A stretch of 64,000 nt of DNA from Bacteroidota bacterium (GTDB lineage: Bacteria; Bacteroidota; Bacteroidia; Flavobacteriales; Schleiferiaceae), in the NCBI GenBank assembly GCA_024742495.1, contig JANSYJ010000003.1, positions 124,001 to 188,000 of the forward strand, written 5' to 3'. Of the stretch, positions 63,334 through 64,000 are shown in pieces. The notes under the pieces were generated by a model. That model was given only the letters and a program-made list of their open reading frames with translations. It was not told the origin of the DNA and did no database searches. Within the stretch, counting starts at the first letter, position 1, and each line of letters starts with the position of its first letter. A program made the position numbers and the translations under genes.

Positions 63334-64000
63334 TTAGAAGATTCCTATGGTTAAACTATCGGCCATGGCCTCAGCAATGGTGAAATCTTGAACATCGCTG
63401 GGATCGCTGATGATCTGATCAATAAGATTCATAGGAACTAAATTCAACATGGGCTTAATATCTGCAAGAAGGAATATTCTCATTTGTTGCAAATTGTCAA
63501 CGCTGAAACCGCGAATATCACTATTGGAAGTATCACTTAACATGTAAGTACCGATAGTATATTCTATTGGGTCATAAACCGTATCGCCAATTATGGTAGT
63601 AAAGTCTAAAATGCGTCCTTTAATTTTAAAGAAATCAAATCCATAAGAATCTGTCCGAACAAGCTCAGGGGCTAAGGCTAAAACCTCTTCTTGGTCTCTA
63701 ACCGCACTGAGGGAGTCGGCGCCCAATATCAGTTGAAAGTTCCCGTAATAACCCATGGCTGGCAAAAGACCGGATACCGCTGAAGGACGATACGAAGAAA
63801 GCAATACATAGTTTTTTGCGGTATCTATATCTGCTTCTAGGTTTAAGTCTTTGAATCGGATATCGCTAATTAGCATGCTCACCGTATCAATAATAAATTG
63901 TGATCCGATGGTATTAATGTAAATACTATCCGTTTTCAAAGGCTCATCACCGTAATAGGGCAAAAAGTTAAGTTCTATATTATCTGCTGCTGGAGCTGGA
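63334..64000 (-). CDS. MbnP-like protein, 5' end outside the window
   Basis: The last 222 codons of a gene that continues beyond the right edge; the frame stays open through 64000 with no start in view. The visible N-terminal residues (ADNIELNFLPYYGDEPL) and SMLISDIRFKDL, ILGADSL and FFKIKGRI pattern resemble the MbnP beta domain. The signature tryptophans of the next gene are not apparent, so it may be a diverged paralogue with a different ligand. The stop lies 1 nt before the next MbnP gene. Confidence 0.7.
   Translation of the reverse strand, partial: PAPAADNIELNFLPYYGDEPLKTDSIYINTIGSQFIIDTVSMLISDIRFKDLNLEADIDTAKNYVLLSSYRPSAVSGLLPAMGYYGNFQLILGADSLSAVRDQEEVLALAPELVRTDSYGFDFFKIKGRILDFTTIIGDTVYDPIEYTIGTYMLSDTSNSDIRGFSVDNLQQMRIFLLADIKPMLNLVPMNLIDQIISDPSDVQDFTIAEAMADSLTIGIF

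Noticed and set aside
1-64000. tRNA, rRNA, insertion sequences, phage genes or integration sites
   Set aside because: None was found on reading. No cloverleaf, transposase or long inverted repeats were recognised; this is not equal to a tRNA-scan result.

Overview
The window looks like chromosomal DNA of a marine-type member of the Bacteroidota, most likely order Flavobacteriales. The evidence is a moderately AT-rich sequence, almost no Shine-Dalgarno sites, repeated TAnnTTTG promoter boxes just upstream of start codons, lipoprotein signals followed by acidic residues, a gliding-motility-type (type IX secretion) C-terminal domain, a Rho factor with a long disordered insertion, and several families found mainly in this phylum (DUF4293, DUF2911, MbnP, THUMP-like methyltransferase). 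Genus cannot be told from the window. I see no rRNA, tRNA, CRISPR array, insertion sequence or phage gene, so this is mostly core genome with a few lineage-specific surface loci.

Layout. 0-4.4 kb: a conserved hypothetical, a lipoprotein, malate dehydrogenase, a DUF2911 protein, a multi-OmpA-domain protein and a DinB-like protein. 4.5-11.4 kb: an accessory block on the minus strand with three tandem LruC-domain lipoproteins and a two-domain fasciclin lipoprotein, then an orphan ABC ATPase. 12.5-15.7 kb: the translation operon thrS-infC-rpmI-rplT, with infC starting at a non-AUG codon. 16.2-24.4 kb: a menaquinone cluster (thioesterase, menF, menD, menA, menC, menE) in which two bacterial-PH-domain membrane protein genes sit between menD and menA, and menB is absent. 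25.4-29.2 kb: a polysaccharide-type operon (Gfo/Idh oxidoreductase, lipoprotein, polyprenyl glycosylphosphotransferase, YkgJ-like Fe/Zn cluster protein). 29-39 kb: housekeeping genes (pcm, queE, tag, rho, truA, an MsbA-like exporter, a YeiH-type transporter).

39-42.4 kb: three related outer-membrane beta-barrel proteins around a stomatin/SPFH gene. 42.4-46.3 kb: a membrane-anchored J-protein, hisS and an overlapping hutH. 46.3-49.5 kb: a 1071-residue type IX secreted adhesin-like protein. 49.6-54.3 kb: operon tsaD-rsmE-DUF4159-AI-2E transporter-THUMP-like methyltransferase, divergent from a tamB-like gene whose membrane anchor seems to begin upstream of the first AUG. 58.7-62.5 kb: rnz, pyrB, pyrR and an Mpl-type murein ligase. 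62.5-64 kb: two adjacent MbnP-family genes, the second cut by the window edge.

The points most worth a second look are the LruC triplet with a short motif shared by all three upstream regions, the PH-domain genes inside the menaquinone cluster, promoter boxes so close to start codons that some mRNAs should be nearly leaderless, and two genes (infC, tamB) that appear to begin at non-AUG codons. Annotation rests on reading the sequence alone; no database search was run.
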